Below are positions 8,789 to 16,793 of a stretch of DNA of 30,303 nucleotides, piece by piece. The notes beneath the pieces are model-generated. The model worked only from the letters and a program-made list of their open reading frames with translations. It was not told where the DNA came from and searched no databases. The position numbers and the translations under genes are program-made. Every line of letters starts with the position of its first letter. The first letter of the stretch is position 1. Source of the DNA: Promethearchaeota archaeon (GTDB lineage: Archaea > Asgardarchaeota > Lokiarchaeia > Sigynarchaeales > SOKP01); NCBI GenBank assembly GCA_014730295.1, contig WJIN01000371.1, forward strand, positions 1-30,303, read 5' to 3'.

Positions 8789-9940
8789 ATGACTGATATT
8801 AACTCACATCTCAAGCAAAAAACGGAATTACTCTGTAAAGGACTCTATTTAGATAAGAATCTCATCGAACACTACAAGAAACAAGGAATCCATCTTGATT
8901 TTGGCAGAAAAGGAGGAGCAGGTCCATTAGGCGGAAGATATTTTTTATTAGAAGATAAATCCACTTTAGTAAATGTAGCTTTGTGGGATAATCCAGAAAG
9001 AACAAATCTTACCTTAAGTAGGAAAAAAGGGGAATTTTTCACCGTAGAAAATCGAATAACAAGTCAAGAGTGGGCTTCAGTTAAATTAATCGACCATCCC
9101 AAATATTACTCACCGGAATATAAAACTTCTGATGGAATTCCTATGAGGAAAATAGCACTCGTGCACGGATCAGATTGTCTCGCCACCACGGTCTATCAAA
9201 AATGCAAATATTGGGCTTGTGGAGAAGCGTGCAAATTCTGTGGGATCGAATTAAGTCTTACGTACGATACAACCATTTTAGAGAAATCAGCAAAACAAAT
9301 TGCAGAAGTTATGACAGTCGCAAAAAAAGAGGGAAGGTGTTCTCATATGACATTAACAAGTGGCACTGAAGAATCTGAAGATAAAGGTGCAATAAGATAT
9401 ATGAATACTTTAAAAGGATTGAAACAAAGACATCCAGATATACCTTTACATATACAAATTGAACCTTTAAAAAATCTCGAGTATTTAGAACGACTAAAAG
9501 AGGCAGGGGCGGATACAATTGGAATTCATATTGAACTACTAAATGAAGAATCAAGAAAACAAATCACCCCTGGAAAAGCTGGAATTCCCTACAAAGAGTT
9601 TGTGAAAAGTTGGAAAAAAGCAATAAAGATATTTGGTCATAATCAAGTGGAAAGCTTTGTATTAACGGGTTTTGGACAACCTTATGAAACTTTTATGAAT
9701 AAAATAGAAGAAGTGATTAAAATTGGAGTGATTCCATTTATTACACCTGTTCGGGCTGTACCTTCCAAAGAAAAAAAGACACCTCCCACAGATTATCAAA
9801 AATTACATAAAATTTATCAGAATACCGCTCGCTTAATGTTAAAATATAATATGAATCCTTTGGAAAACAAAGCCGGGTGTGTACGCTGTGGGGGTTGTTC
9901 TGCGATAACTGATTATTATAAATTTCAGAGTAGATTATAA
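8789..9940 (+). CDS. Radical SAM protein, MSMEG_0568 family-like
   Basis: The 383-residue protein has a radical SAM Fe-S motif C144-x3-C148-x2-C151 within the context YQKCKYWACGEACKFCGIE, which I recognise from the MSMEG_0568 family, together with TLTSGTEESEDKG, IQIEPLKN, GADTIGIHIELL, PGKAG and FGHNQVESFVLTGFGQ. The enzyme should bind a [4Fe-4S] cluster and cleave S-adenosylmethionine to the 5'-deoxyadenosyl radical. A second set of cysteines at the C-terminus (C364-xx-C367-xx-C370) could hold an auxiliary cluster. In bacteria this family usually sits in a nitrilase (Nit1) gene cluster; no nitrilase, acyltransferase or partner from that cluster is seen here. Substrate unknown. Confidence 0.8.
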   Translation: MTDINSHLKQKTELLCKGLYLDKNLIEHYKKQGIHLDFGRKGGAGPLGGRYFLLEDKSTLVNVALWDNPERTNLTLSRKKGEFFTVENRITSQEWASVKLIDHPKYYSPEYKTSDGIPMRKIALVHGSDCLATTVYQKCKYWACGEACKFCGIELSLTYDTTILEKSAKQIAEVMTVAKKEGRCSHMTLTSGTEESEDKGAIRYMNTLKGLKQRHPDIPLHIQIEPLKNLEYLERLKEAGADTIGIHIELLNEESRKQITPGKAGIPYKEFVKSWKKAIKIFGHNQVESFVLTGFGQPYETFMNKIEEVIKIGVIPFITPVRAVPSKEKKTPPTDYQKLHKIYQNTARLMLKYNMNPLENKAGCVRCGGCSAITDYYKFQSRL

Positions 9941-10104
9941 AACCTTTTGTACATCCACATCTAGTAAATTGGGATTTGATATATCTCATCTCTTTTGATA
10001 CAATATTGAATCGATAGAGAAAAATCAGAAGCGAGCTTTTTTATTCCGTTCTAGCGTAAAAAATTTAATAATTTGCTAAATGCTATCTAAAACATAGTAT
10101 TGTA

Positions 10105-10113
10105 TTTTATAAT
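10105..10113 (+). promoter_or_regulatory. Candidate TATA box of the acyl-CoA mutase operon
   Basis: TTTTATAAT is centred about 31 bases before the ATG at 10140. With normal archaeal spacing, transcription would begin only a few bases before the start codon, giving a nearly leaderless mRNA. No Shine-Dalgarno site precedes this first gene, whereas the second gene has one, which fits. The AT-rich background lowers confidence. Confidence 0.3.
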
Positions 10114-10139
10114 TCTCTAAATTTAAATTTAATATTATC

Positions 10140-11780
10140 ATGACTGAAACTAAAACTTCAAAAAAAGAAGAGCTAAAAACGGAGAAAGAAAAGACCCAAC
10201 GGTCTTTTAGAAATCTTTCTGATACTGAAATAAAACGCCTTTACGAACCAGAGGATATAGATGATCTCGACTATGATGAGAATTTAGGAGAACCGGGGCA
10301 GTTTCCATTTACTAGAGGACCATATGATAATATGTATCGTGGGAGATTATGGACTATGCGACAATTTGCTGGGTTTGGTACTGCAGACCAAACTAATCAA
10401 CGATTTAAATTTCTTATTGACCATGGTCAGACAGGATTAAGTGTTGCTTTCCATTTGCCTACTATATATGGTTATGAATCTACAGACGAGAAATCTCTCG
10501 GAGAAGTCGGTAAAGAGGGTGTTGCGATTGATACTTTGGCAGATATGGAAACCTTATTTGATGGTATCGATCTCTCTAAAATATCTACTTCAATGACTAT
10601 TAATGCTCCTGCTTCAATATTATTATCAATGTATATTGTTGTAGGAGAAAAACAAGGTGTTAACCCAGAAAGACTTAGAGGGACAATCCAAAATGATATA
10701 TTAAAAGAATATATCGCTCAAAAGTCTTGGATTTTTCCACCCGAGCCTTCGATGAGACTAATTGTAGATACTATTGAATACTGTACTGAGCATGTGCCCC
10801 AATGGTATACAATTAGCATAAGCGGATATCATATCAGAGAAGCAGGCTCTACAGCCGTTCAAGAATTAGCATTTACCTTAGCTGATGGATTTGCGTATGT
10901 GGAAGCTGCGATGGAACGAGGGTTAGACGTGGATGATTTTGCTCCGCGGTTATCATTCTTTTTCAATTCTCATAATAACTTTTTTGAAGAAATCGCCAAA
11001 TTTCGAGCAGCTCGTAGGATTTGGGCAAAACATATGAAACATAAATATGGAGCGAAAAAACCCGAATCAATGCGTTTAAGATTCCATACGCAGACTGCTG
11101 GCGTCTCTTTAACTGCACAAGAACCAGAAAATAATATTATAAGAGTCACGCTCCAAGCTCTCGCTGCAGTTTTAGGTGGCACACAGTCATTACATACTAA
11201 CTCATTTGATGAGGCATTATGTTTACCCACAGAAAAAGCAGTTAGAATTGCCTTGAGAACCCAACAGATAATTGCATATGAATCTGGCGTTGCTGACACA
11301 GTCGATCCATTAGCAGGTTCTTACTATGTTGAATGGCTCACAGAAAAAATGGAAGAAGAAGCGGAGGGATATTTCGAAAGAATTGAAGAATTGGGAGGTG
11401 TTATTCCCGCAATTAAGAAAAACTTCTTCCAAAAAGAGATCGCTAATGCCTCATATAGATATCAAAAAGAAGTCGAAAAAAAAGAACGGATTATTGTTGG
11501 AGTAAATAAATATAAGCCAGAAAAGAAAATTCAACCAGATATTTTGAAAATTGATGAAGAGGTCTCGGTAAATCAAAAACAGAGATTAAAACAAATTAAA
11601 AAGGATAGAGATAATCAAGCTGTAGAAGATGCGTTAAATGATTTGAAAGAGGCGGCGGAAGGAACAGAAAATCTTATGCCGTACATAATTAAGGCTGTAA
11701 AAACCTATGCATCTGTTGGAGAAATTATTGGAACCCTTAAACAAGTATTTGGAACCTATACAGAAGATTCAATATTTTAG
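10140..11780 (+). CDS. B12-dependent acyl-CoA mutase large subunit, isobutyryl-CoA mutase-like (MCM family)
   Basis: The 546-residue protein aligns along its length with the substrate-binding TIM barrel of methylmalonyl-CoA mutase: WTMRQFAGFGTA, GQTGLSVAFHLPT, GTIQNDILKEY, SISGYHIREAGSTA (His231 matching catalytic His244 of the Propionibacterium enzyme) and HTQTAGVSLTAQEP. The B12 domain is a separate gene 15 bases downstream. Counting against the Propionibacterium sequence, as I recall it, puts Phe76 at the place of Tyr89 and Gln194 at Arg207. In methylmalonyl-CoA mutase Tyr and Arg bind the free carboxylate; Phe and Gln is the pair described for isobutyryl-CoA mutase. The position that is Asp in 2-hydroxyisobutyryl-CoA mutase is Ala here. 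Predicted reaction: n-butyryl-CoA to isobutyryl-CoA. An extra charged tail (about 480-546) precedes the stop. A generic annotation would read methylmalonyl-CoA mutase, large subunit. Confidence 0.85.
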   Translation: MTETKTSKKEELKTEKEKTQRSFRNLSDTEIKRLYEPEDIDDLDYDENLGEPGQFPFTRGPYDNMYRGRLWTMRQFAGFGTADQTNQRFKFLIDHGQTGLSVAFHLPTIYGYESTDEKSLGEVGKEGVAIDTLADMETLFDGIDLSKISTSMTINAPASILLSMYIVVGEKQGVNPERLRGTIQNDILKEYIAQKSWIFPPEPSMRLIVDTIEYCTEHVPQWYTISISGYHIREAGSTAVQELAFTLADGFAYVEAAMERGLDVDDFAPRLSFFFNSHNNFFEEIAKFRAARRIWAKHMKHKYGAKKPESMRLRFHTQTAGVSLTAQEPENNIIRVTLQALAAVLGGTQSLHTNSFDEALCLPTEKAVRIALRTQQIIAYESGVADTVDPLAGSYYVEWLTEKMEEEAEGYFERIEELGGVIPAIKKNFFQKEIANASYRYQKEVEKKERIIVGVNKYKPEKKIQPDILKIDEEVSVNQKQRLKQIKKDRDNQAVEDALNDLKEAAEGTENLMPYIIKAVKTYASVGEIIGTLKQVFGTYTEDSIF

Positions 11781-11795
11781 AAGAGGTTAAGAAAT

Positions 11796-12197
11796 ATGTC
11801 AAATGAAAGAAGAATAAAAGTTCTTGTTTGTAAACCAGGCTTAGACGGACATGATCGAGGGGCGAAAGTAGTGGCCAGAGGACTTCGAGATTCTGGTATG
11901 GAAGTTATTTACACGGGCCTCCATCAAACACCCAAAGATATTGTTAATACTATCATCCAAGAAGACCCAGACGCTGTTTTGCTAAGCATTCTATCAGGAG
12001 CTCATAATGCGTTATGCCCTAAAATTATGGAAGAATTAGAGAAGAACAACATTGATGATGTGTTAGTGGCTGTTGGCGGTATTATTCCTGAAGAAGATAA
12101 AGAATTCCTTCGAAAGTATGGACTGAAAGGCTTTTACGGTCCAGGAACAGAGATAAAAACCATTGTTGAATTTGTAAAGAATAATCTAAAACGATAA
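11796..12197 (+). CDS. Acyl-CoA mutase small subunit, cobalamin-binding
   Basis: A 133-residue stand-alone B12-binding domain. It has the full base-off/His-on signature: D17-x-H19-x-x-G22 (KPGLDGHDRGAK), then SILSGAH near residue 66 and GGIIPEED near 94. His19 would be the lower ligand of adenosylcobalamin cobalt. It completes the large subunit immediately upstream, forming a two-subunit mutase as in archaeal methylmalonyl-CoA mutases and in Streptomyces isobutyryl-CoA mutase (IcmA/IcmB). A GAGGT Shine-Dalgarno site (11783-11787) lies eight bases before the ATG. It is followed nine bases later by the GTPase chaperone, so the three genes are almost certainly one transcript. Confidence 0.92.
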   Translation: MSNERRIKVLVCKPGLDGHDRGAKVVARGLRDSGMEVIYTGLHQTPKDIVNTIIQEDPDAVLLSILSGAHNALCPKIMEELEKNNIDDVLVAVGGIIPEEDKEFLRKYGLKGFYGPGTEIKTIVEFVKNNLKR

Positions 12198-12206
12198 TAA
12201 GTCAAT

Positions 12207-13214
12207 ATGGGGAATAATCACGAGGATTTAATCACTCGATTGCTGAAAGGGGAATCAAGGGCAGCAGCACGACTCATCACTTTAGTAGAAAATGATATTA
12301 AAGCCGCAGAAAAAATAATTAATTCAATCTATAAGCACACAGGAAATGCTTATATATTGGGAATAACGGGCGCCCCTGGAAGCGGTAAGAGCACATTTAT
12401 CTCCACACTAGTAAAAAAATACACGGAACAAAACAAAAAAATCGGAATTATCTGTGTTGACCCTTCTTCTCCATTAACGGGGGGTGCTTTATTAGGTGAC
12501 CGAATCCGGATGAAGCAACATTTCTCTTTGGATAACGTTTTTATCAGGAGCATGGCTAATAGAGGGCAGTTAGGTGGGCTTTCCAGGGCAACTGAAGATG
12601 TAATTAAAATCTTAGATGCAAACAAATGCGATATAATAATTGTTGAGACAGTAGGTGTTGGTCAATCTGAGGTTGATATTTTCAAATCTGCTCATTCTGT
12701 GTTAGTTTTGTTAGTTCCAGGATTGGGAGACGATATCCAAACCATTAAAGCAGGAATTATGGAAATAACCGACATATTTGTAGTCAATAAAATGGATTTA
12801 GAAGGTGCTGATCGTAAGGTCGCAGAACTTATTCAAATGCTTGAATTAACTATGAATTATAAGTATGATTCTGAAGTTTTTAATGATGATTTTGCAAAAA
12901 TTCGGCAATGGACCCCCGAAATTGTAAAAACAAATTCAATTACCGGAGAAAATTTTGATGAATTGCTAAAAATTATAGAGACCCATAAAAATTTTTTAGA
13001 GCATTCCGGAGTAATTCAGAGCTATAAAAAAAACCGCATAAAAAGCGAGACCTTACAGATACTAAAATATAAACTAACCGAGAAAATCGAACAATTGTTT
13101 AAAGATAGTGAAAAGATTGAAGAATATATAAATAAGGTTATGGAAAAATCAATAGATCCCTACTCGATGGCAGAATTGGTTATAGAATTACTTGGTATTA
13201 ATGATAATGTTTAA
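12207..13214 (+). CDS. meaB: MeaB/ArgK-type G-protein chaperone of the B12 mutase
   Basis: The 335-residue G3E-family GTPase has a Walker A loop (GAPGSGKST, 55-63), the Mg-site motif DPSSPLTGGALLGDRIRM, RGQLGGLSRAT, ETVGVGQSEVD and the base-selecting NKMD. The C-terminal 60 or so residues form the helical dimer arm. MeaB proteins gate adenosylcobalamin loading onto the mutase, eject damaged cofactor and protect it from inactivation. Length is typical (about 330). It is the third gene of the operon, nine bases after the small subunit. The old name ArgK (arginine transport kinase) should not be used for function. Confidence 0.93.
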   Translation: MGNNHEDLITRLLKGESRAAARLITLVENDIKAAEKIINSIYKHTGNAYILGITGAPGSGKSTFISTLVKKYTEQNKKIGIICVDPSSPLTGGALLGDRIRMKQHFSLDNVFIRSMANRGQLGGLSRATEDVIKILDANKCDIIIVETVGVGQSEVDIFKSAHSVLVLLVPGLGDDIQTIKAGIMEITDIFVVNKMDLEGADRKVAELIQMLELTMNYKYDSEVFNDDFAKIRQWTPEIVKTNSITGENFDELLKIIETHKNFLEHSGVIQSYKKNRIKSETLQILKYKLTEKIEQLFKDSEKIEEYINKVMEKSIDPYSMAELVIELLGINDNV

Positions 13215-13248
13215 AAAGTCGTTTAAAAATTTTTATACTTTTTAAAAA

Positions 13249-14022
13249 ATGAATCTTTTAATTGCTGGTGGAGGTAAATTTGGGCAAAAAGCTGTTGAAT
13301 ACGCCCAAAAACTAAATTATAAGACTCTTTTAATCGATAAAAATCCAGATTGTTTTGCCTCTACTCGTATTCAGACAACATTTAATAAGGTAGATACACT
13401 TTTAAGGGATTTTGAAAATTATACTACGGGAGATATGATTTTTCTGAATGATAATGTTTCCACTATTAACAAATTACTTTTGAATATCCAATTTGAATAT
13501 ATCATTCCAGTTGTCCCCATCCATCTAACTGCTGTAATTATAAAAAAATATTTCAATTCACTTGATATAAAAGTACATCCAAATCCCAAATGTGTAGAAA
13601 AATATACCAGTAAGATTAATCCCGAATTGCTCTTGGACAGTGTTAAAGACTCAGCCACCATTTATTTATCCTATGCAAAAAGAGATGAAATATGTCCCGA
13701 GAATTGTTCTGGTCCTCCAAATTTTTGTCCTAATTTTGATCGAGAAAAACCCATTACCATAACAAACTATTTAACTAAGTTATTTAATGTTCCAGAACAA
13801 ATTAGATTCTCAAAAGATGAAAAAAAAGTGTATTTTTTGATTAAAAGTTATCAATTAAAAGCAGGGCTTGGAGGATTAAAGGGTGAAGACATAACTAAAG
13901 TCTTCAAGGTGATAAATGATAATTCAGCATATTTTAAAAAAGATTATTACGATATAATCATCTCTACAAGTTGTAATTGTCATGGAGTGATTTCATTTAT
14001 AAAAAGTAATCCCTCTGCTTAG
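13249..14022 (+). CDS. Rossmann-fold protein with conserved cysteine clusters, unknown function
   Basis: The 257-residue protein begins with a dinucleotide-binding strand-loop-helix (MNLLIAGGGKFGQKAVEYAQ) followed by LLIDKNPDCF, as in NAD(P)- or SAM-type Rossmann domains. The middle carries C149-x3-C153-x6-C160 (ICPENCSGPPNFCP), and the end carries C242-x-C244-H. These residues could hold an Fe-S cluster or zinc. I have a vague memory of similar CPxNC motifs in uncharacterised methanogen proteins but cannot name the family. It starts 34 bases after meaB; a TTTTTATACTTTTTA element in that gap may be its own promoter, or it may be read with the mutase operon. A redox role next to B12 chemistry is only inference. 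Confidence 0.6.
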   Translation: MNLLIAGGGKFGQKAVEYAQKLNYKTLLIDKNPDCFASTRIQTTFNKVDTLLRDFENYTTGDMIFLNDNVSTINKLLLNIQFEYIIPVVPIHLTAVIIKKYFNSLDIKVHPNPKCVEKYTSKINPELLLDSVKDSATIYLSYAKRDEICPENCSGPPNFCPNFDREKPITITNYLTKLFNVPEQIRFSKDEKKVYFLIKSYQLKAGLGGLKGEDITKVFKVINDNSAYFKKDYYDIIISTSCNCHGVISFIKSNPSA

Positions 14023-14073
14023 AGAATTCAGAAATTTTGTAATAAATATCGCTTTTTTTAATTAACATATTGC

Positions 14074-14517
14074 TTACTTTTCAAATAGATTAATACGAAG
14101 ATTAAACTGTTTCGCACTATTCGGACAATTTATTTCGCAACAACCCGGAAGATATGAATAGACCTCAAACTTTTCGATGGGAATTAGAAGATACATTAAT
14201 GAGTGAATTAGAGAACAGGATTTATTTATTTCTTCTAATGGTCCATCACATAATGCAGTCTTATGTTCTCTCTTATTGACATAAATGCATAATCCATCTT
14301 TCGGATAAAATCCAAATAAAAACTGAAATCGGGGTATCACGGGATACTTTAAAGTTTCAACTTTTCTTGAATAGGGTAGTTGAATATGATTAAAATCAAG
14401 GGTAAATTTCAGTGCTTTATAGGAATCGGTTTGCTTATCCTCTTCAGTTATATCGTGTAATATAAAATCCCGAGATACTGCGGTGTCGATGAGATTTTTT
14501 AAATCTTTTGAAATCAT
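14074..14517 (-). CDS. Uncharacterised small protein with C-terminal cysteines
   Basis: A 147-residue protein converging on the Rossmann/Cys gene. It shows mixed alpha/beta content: an N-terminal helical start (SKDLKNLIDTAVSRDF), a strand-rich centre (RFQFLFGFYPKDGLCIYV), and a tail with a cysteine group (PGCCEINCPNS). No known family is recognised. ATG at 14515-14517. The upstream 200 bases include a perfect inverted repeat that may control it. The CCxxxC group could bind metal. Its presence beside another Cys-rich gene may be coincidence. Confidence 0.5.
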   Translation of the reverse strand: MISKDLKNLIDTAVSRDFILHDITEEDKQTDSYKALKFTLDFNHIQLPYSRKVETLKYPVIPRFQFLFGFYPKDGLCIYVNKREHKTALCDGPLEEINKSCSLIHSLMYLLIPIEKFEVYSYLPGCCEINCPNSAKQFNLRINLFEK

Positions 14518-14617
14518 TTTATTTTTTTTTCTTTTCTTTTAGAAAAAGATTAGTATAATAGATTGTATTATCAATAAACTACTAATATTGAATAATTATT
14601 TTTATTAAGAATATGGT

Positions 14618-14671
14618 AATTTTACCTTATATTTTTTTCTCCGCAAAATGTAAGAATCATAAGGTAAAATT
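14618..14671. repeat. Perfect 13-bp inverted repeat with 28-base spacer
   Basis: The arms are AATTTTACCTTAT at 14618-14630 and ATAAGGTAAAATT at 14659-14671. The site lies between two minus-strand genes, 46 bases past the stop of the zinc-ribbon gene and about 100 bases before the start of the 147-residue protein. The left arm is also part of a smaller palindrome, GGTAATTTTACC (14615-14626). It could be an operator, a long-armed terminator of the zinc-ribbon gene, or the edge of a small mobile repeat. Confidence 0.55.
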
Positions 14672-14716
14672 GTTAAAAGAAGAGAATTTAATCGCTTAGA
14701 ATTTTGTGAATAGAAT

Positions 14717-14983
14717 TTAGATCTTTATCAGTTTATCTTCTTTAGGGTCAATCCATTCTGAATATATCTCTGTAATTAGAGAATTTCCTTTAGATCCGCA
14801 TTCCTCACATTTTTCATCTTCTAATGTCTTGAAGGTGTAATCTCCTTTTTCAAATGGTCTTGTATGTTTGTTCTTACACTCTTTACATTGAATAACCGAA
14901 TAGACCTTCTGGATAAAGCGATCTTTTCGATCTAATATATCCCCTATTGCGGGTAAGGGGGGTAATTGTGGCTCCTCGCTCAT
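14717..14983 (-). CDS. Small zinc-ribbon protein
   Basis: An 88-residue protein with one zinc-ribbon: CKEC near residue 34 and CEEC near 61, separated by a basic and aromatic stretch (KHTRPFEKGDYTF). The N-terminus is Pro-rich (EEPQLPPLPAIGD) and the C-terminus charged. The layout resembles small archaeal zinc-ribbon proteins that dock on larger machines. ATG at 14981-14983. No enzymatic motif; nucleic-acid or protein binding is inferred. Confidence 0.65.
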   Translation of the reverse strand: MSEEPQLPPLPAIGDILDRKDRFIQKVYSVIQCKECKNKHTRPFEKGDYTFKTLEDEKCEECGSKGNSLITEIYSEWIDPKEDKLIKI

Positions 14984-15181
14984 AAGTGATTTCCTATTGG
15001 TTTTTTATAATTATAAACTATCTATAGTTTTGATATTATAATAAGACTAATCTAATATTTTTATGGATTATAAGAATTAGAATAAATATTTTCTCCTATT
15101 AGATTTATAAAAATAAGATACAGTTTATTAAATGTGGAAAATTAAACATTATATATCAAATAGAGTTATCTAACATTCGAT

Positions 15182-16366
15182 ATGAATTCTAAAGAATTAG
15201 TAAAAACAGCCATACATTTTGAAAAGCCAGAAAGGGTTCCTTACTTCAAAGACGTTAGAGGGGATATGATATTCTTGATACTTCAACCATCTCAAAATTG
15301 GAAGCCAGGGTGGAAAGATGGTGAAGAAGGATTGTTTCCCCACATTCGAACTAATTATGAGTGGGATAAACCAGAATGGGCTAAAAATAATCCAAAATTT
15401 GAAAAGGATGAATGGAGAAAAATACCTCATGAAGAAGTTGATGAGTGGGGTTGTATTTGGAATATGACCGGATCCGATTACACAATGGGACACCCTGGGA
15501 AACCTATAATTGAAAATTGGAAAGAGTTTGATGAATACCGAGAAAAATATTCCTTAGATCCATATGATGAGACTAGATATGAATTTGCTCATGAGCTAAA
15601 AAGGTCCTTCGGGAAAGATAAATATCTTTCGGCACTTCTCTCGGATTTTGGTCCATTTCAGAGATCAACTAATATTAGAGGATTCTCAAGGTTTTTGATT
15701 GATCATAGAAAGAATCCACAGATGGTCAGGAAGATTTTGAATTGGGTAGCTGATTGGCATATTGATGCGATGAATGGATGCTTTAAATATGGCTTAGATC
15801 CCGACGGATTTTTTATCGTGGATGATTTAGGTGAGCAATCTGGACCTTTTTTTAGCCCCAAAATTTTTAAGGAGTTCTATTATCCTATTTACAAGAAACT
15901 CGCCGATGAAGCGCATAAGTTAGGAACTGAAATTCACTTGCATTGTTGTGGAAAGGTAGATAAGATAATACCTATCTTAATAGATGCTGGTCTAGATGCC
16001 ATAGAGTTTGACAGTCCCAGAATGACGGGCTATAATGATTTAAGACCATTTAGAGGGAAAATAATGATGTGGGGAGGGGTTAATATTCAATCAATATATA
16101 CAAGAGGTACCCCAGAGCAAGTGGAGAGAGAGGTATGGCATATGGTACGGAATCTTGGGACAAAAGAAGGTGGATTTGGAGCATATTTCTATCCAACTCC
16201 AACCGACATAAAAGTTCCCAGTAAAAATATAAAAGCGTTCCTAAAAGGATTAAGGAAATATGGTGATTATTCGGAGATTCCTGAAGAATGGTGGGATTAT
16301 CCAGTACCAGAAATTTGGAATGATATGGAAGTGCCACCTACTCCTTCCAGCAAATTGAATAGGTGA
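15182..16366 (+). CDS. Uroporphyrinogen decarboxylase (URO-D) family methyltransferase-like protein
   Basis: The 394-residue protein belongs to the URO-D superfamily, by its start (SKELVKTAIHFEKPERVPYF), GFFIVDDLGEQSGPFFSPKIF, the zinc-site-like HLHCCGKVDKIIPILIDAG and WGGVNIQSIYTRGTPEQVE. True HemE lacks the His-x-Cys-Cys-Gly zinc loop and keeps an Arg-rich porphyrin pocket, so this is more likely a methyl-group transferase (MtaA/MtbA/CmuC-like) that moves methyl groups between a corrinoid and a thiol or other acceptor. No corrinoid protein or MtaB-type partner is adjacent. It stands alone, with about 200 AT-rich bases on each side. The substrate is unknown; a link to B12 metabolism matches the nearby mutase operon only loosely. 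Confidence 0.75.
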   Translation: MNSKELVKTAIHFEKPERVPYFKDVRGDMIFLILQPSQNWKPGWKDGEEGLFPHIRTNYEWDKPEWAKNNPKFEKDEWRKIPHEEVDEWGCIWNMTGSDYTMGHPGKPIIENWKEFDEYREKYSLDPYDETRYEFAHELKRSFGKDKYLSALLSDFGPFQRSTNIRGFSRFLIDHRKNPQMVRKILNWVADWHIDAMNGCFKYGLDPDGFFIVDDLGEQSGPFFSPKIFKEFYYPIYKKLADEAHKLGTEIHLHCCGKVDKIIPILIDAGLDAIEFDSPRMTGYNDLRPFRGKIMMWGGVNIQSIYTRGTPEQVEREVWHMVRNLGTKEGGFGAYFYPTPTDIKVPSKNIKAFLKGLRKYGDYSEIPEEWWDYPVPEIWNDMEVPPTPSSKLNR

Positions 16367-16571
16367 ATCTTCTTTCTATTCATATTAATTAAAAATCTCA
16401 AGAAATTAGTTTTTTCGTATAAAAATTTCTAAACCATATTTGAAATGTTTTTCTCCCATTTTTTCAAAAAATAATAGATCGCTTATTAAACATAAATATC
16501 ACATTCTTTATCTAACACTTCTAAATTAGTTATAAAGAGGAATAAAAAAAATTTGACCTGGGAGAAATTTT

Positions 16572-16778
16572 ATGAGTGAAAAAGAGAATAATAGCATAGA
16601 TAAATCCGATGGAGAGGATTATGAATGCTATAGATGTCATCACAAGTTGTCGGAAGCACGAGCATTGCCATTTGCGGGAAGGATAATTTGTCCTCGATGT
16701 TTAAGAAACCTATTATTACCTATTTTAATCATTTTAGTAGTTATTATAGTGATTATTGTTTTTTTGACAATAGTTTAG
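16572..16778 (+). CDS. Zinc-ribbon single-TM peptide
   Basis: A 68-residue protein with two CxxC pairs (CYRCHHKLSEA and CPRCLRN, residues about 18-45) followed directly by a membrane helix made almost wholly of Leu, Ile and Val. The ribbon should face the cytoplasm, with the tail inserted at the C-terminus. GGAG at 16561-16564 precedes the ATG by seven bases. It ends 15 bases before the DUF998-like gene, so the two are probably co-expressed and may interact in the membrane. No known family is recognised. Confidence 0.7.
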   Translation: MSEKENNSIDKSDGEDYECYRCHHKLSEARALPFAGRIICPRCLRNLLLPILIILVVIIVIIVFLTIV

Positions 16779-16793
16779 CTCAAGGAGGGGGTA

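Noticed and set aside
10140..11780. Plain call of methylmalonyl-CoA mutase
   Set aside because: Family is right, but Phe76 and Gln194 do not fit carboxylate binding; kept as family name only.
12207..13214. ArgK as an arginine transport kinase
   Set aside because: G-protein motifs and the mutase operon show the MeaB chaperone role.
15182..16366. HemE, heme biosynthesis
   Set aside because: Zinc-type HxCCG loop and lack of heme genes favour a methyltransferase.
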